NCBI GenBank assembly: GCA_948762645.1
Contig: CAQBRY010000103.1
Coordinates: 1-5,141 of the forward strand
Length of the DNA stretch: 5,141 nt
Source of the DNA: an uncultured Eubacteriales bacterium
Lineage (GTDB): Bacteria; Bacillota; Clostridia; Oscillospirales; Acutalibacteraceae
Reading direction: 5' to 3'
This document shows positions 4,870 to 5,141 of this stretch, one piece after another. Each line of letters begins with the position of its first letter. The first letter of the stretch is position 1. A program made the translations under genes and the position numbers. The notes below the pieces were generated by a model, which was not told where the DNA came from, did no database searches, and saw nothing but the letters and a program-made list of their open reading frames with translations.

Positions 4870-5141
4870 TTTTTCCTCCTTGCTGTTAGGAGTAGATCCA
4901 TCGTCTTGTGGTATATCTGTAAAACTAATCGTACAGTTTTGCTTTACAATATCAAAAATTTCATACCAGATGATGTTGATCTGCTTTTGGAATCCCACAC
5001 TCATTTGCAATCGCGGCACCTGAGGCTGGACGCCTTCCTAAAAATCCAAACTTACTTATTGTTTCTTCGCACTGAATGTATCTAGCGAATGTCTGAGAGT
5101 AGCTTTCAACAAGTCTTGGATTTACAAACCGGTCGCACTTT
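4866..5141 (-). pseudogene. Phage terminase small subunit, P27-like, partial and with two deletions
   Basis: The small terminase subunit recognises phage DNA for packaging. The gene enters from the right edge reading FVNPRLVESYSQTFARYIQ, then CEETISKFGFLGRRPASG. At about 5005 the frame changes and continues as MSVGFQKQINIIWYEIFDIV, then PQDD. These blocks match the P27 terminase pattern I recall (IQCEEAI...GFLAKHPTTG...MSQNFMKQTNNIWYQIF...PQDDVMERLLTAR). Compared with that pattern, about 14 bases are missing at 5005. Near 4900 about five bases are missing, after which the third frame gives MDLLLTARRKK and TGA (4866-4868). Without repair the first frame stops at 4961-4963. The N-terminus is outside the window. 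Confidence 0.75.

Overview
The window is AT-rich, with strong GGAGG-type ribosome-binding sites. Its gene families are typical of prophages and integrative elements of low-GC Bacillota, most likely Clostridia. I read it as a mobile-element graveyard plus a better preserved accessory module. No rRNA, tRNA or CRISPR array was seen.

Left module (1-1177). A leftward operon starts at 714. It holds a 55-residue ribbon-helix-helix (RHH) protein (547-714), two paralogous small Cys-motif proteins (296-562 and 106-303) that overlap by 16 and 8 nt, and the first codons of another gene (1-17). A second, different RHH protein (908-1150) is transcribed divergently and ends at a clear intrinsic terminator. 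The 193-bp region between them has one promoter facing each way and three TACGTA-centred boxes. One box lies inside the leftward promoter spacer and one lies just after the -10 of the rightward promoter, which suggests an autoregulated switch.

Middle module (1198-1896, leftward). A 37-residue ORF, a two-helix membrane protein and an XRE-family repressor-like protein lie in tandem. The membrane gene has an in-frame TAG where its family usually has Trp.

Recombinase remnant (2159 to about 3118, rightward). This is a large serine recombinase with two single-base insertions, an in-frame TAG at a usual Trp position and a missing C-terminus. It runs into the 3' end of a convergent ParB-like remnant.

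Phage packaging and moron region (3095-5141, leftward). In transcription order it holds a P27-type terminase small subunit with two internal deletions, a 74-residue ORF of unknown function, a RhuM-Fic fusion gene with its own promoter and terminator, and a frameshifted ParB-like gene. The RhuM-Fic gene is complete over 310 codons except for two TAG codons that fall where I recall glutamine in relatives. Its Fic motif carries Asp in place of Gly.

All four in-frame premature stops in the window are TAG. Decay by GC-to-AT transitions is the simplest explanation, because neighbouring genes also carry indels. Amber readthrough or recoding is the alternative and can be tested. All family assignments come from motif recognition by eye; no database search was run.
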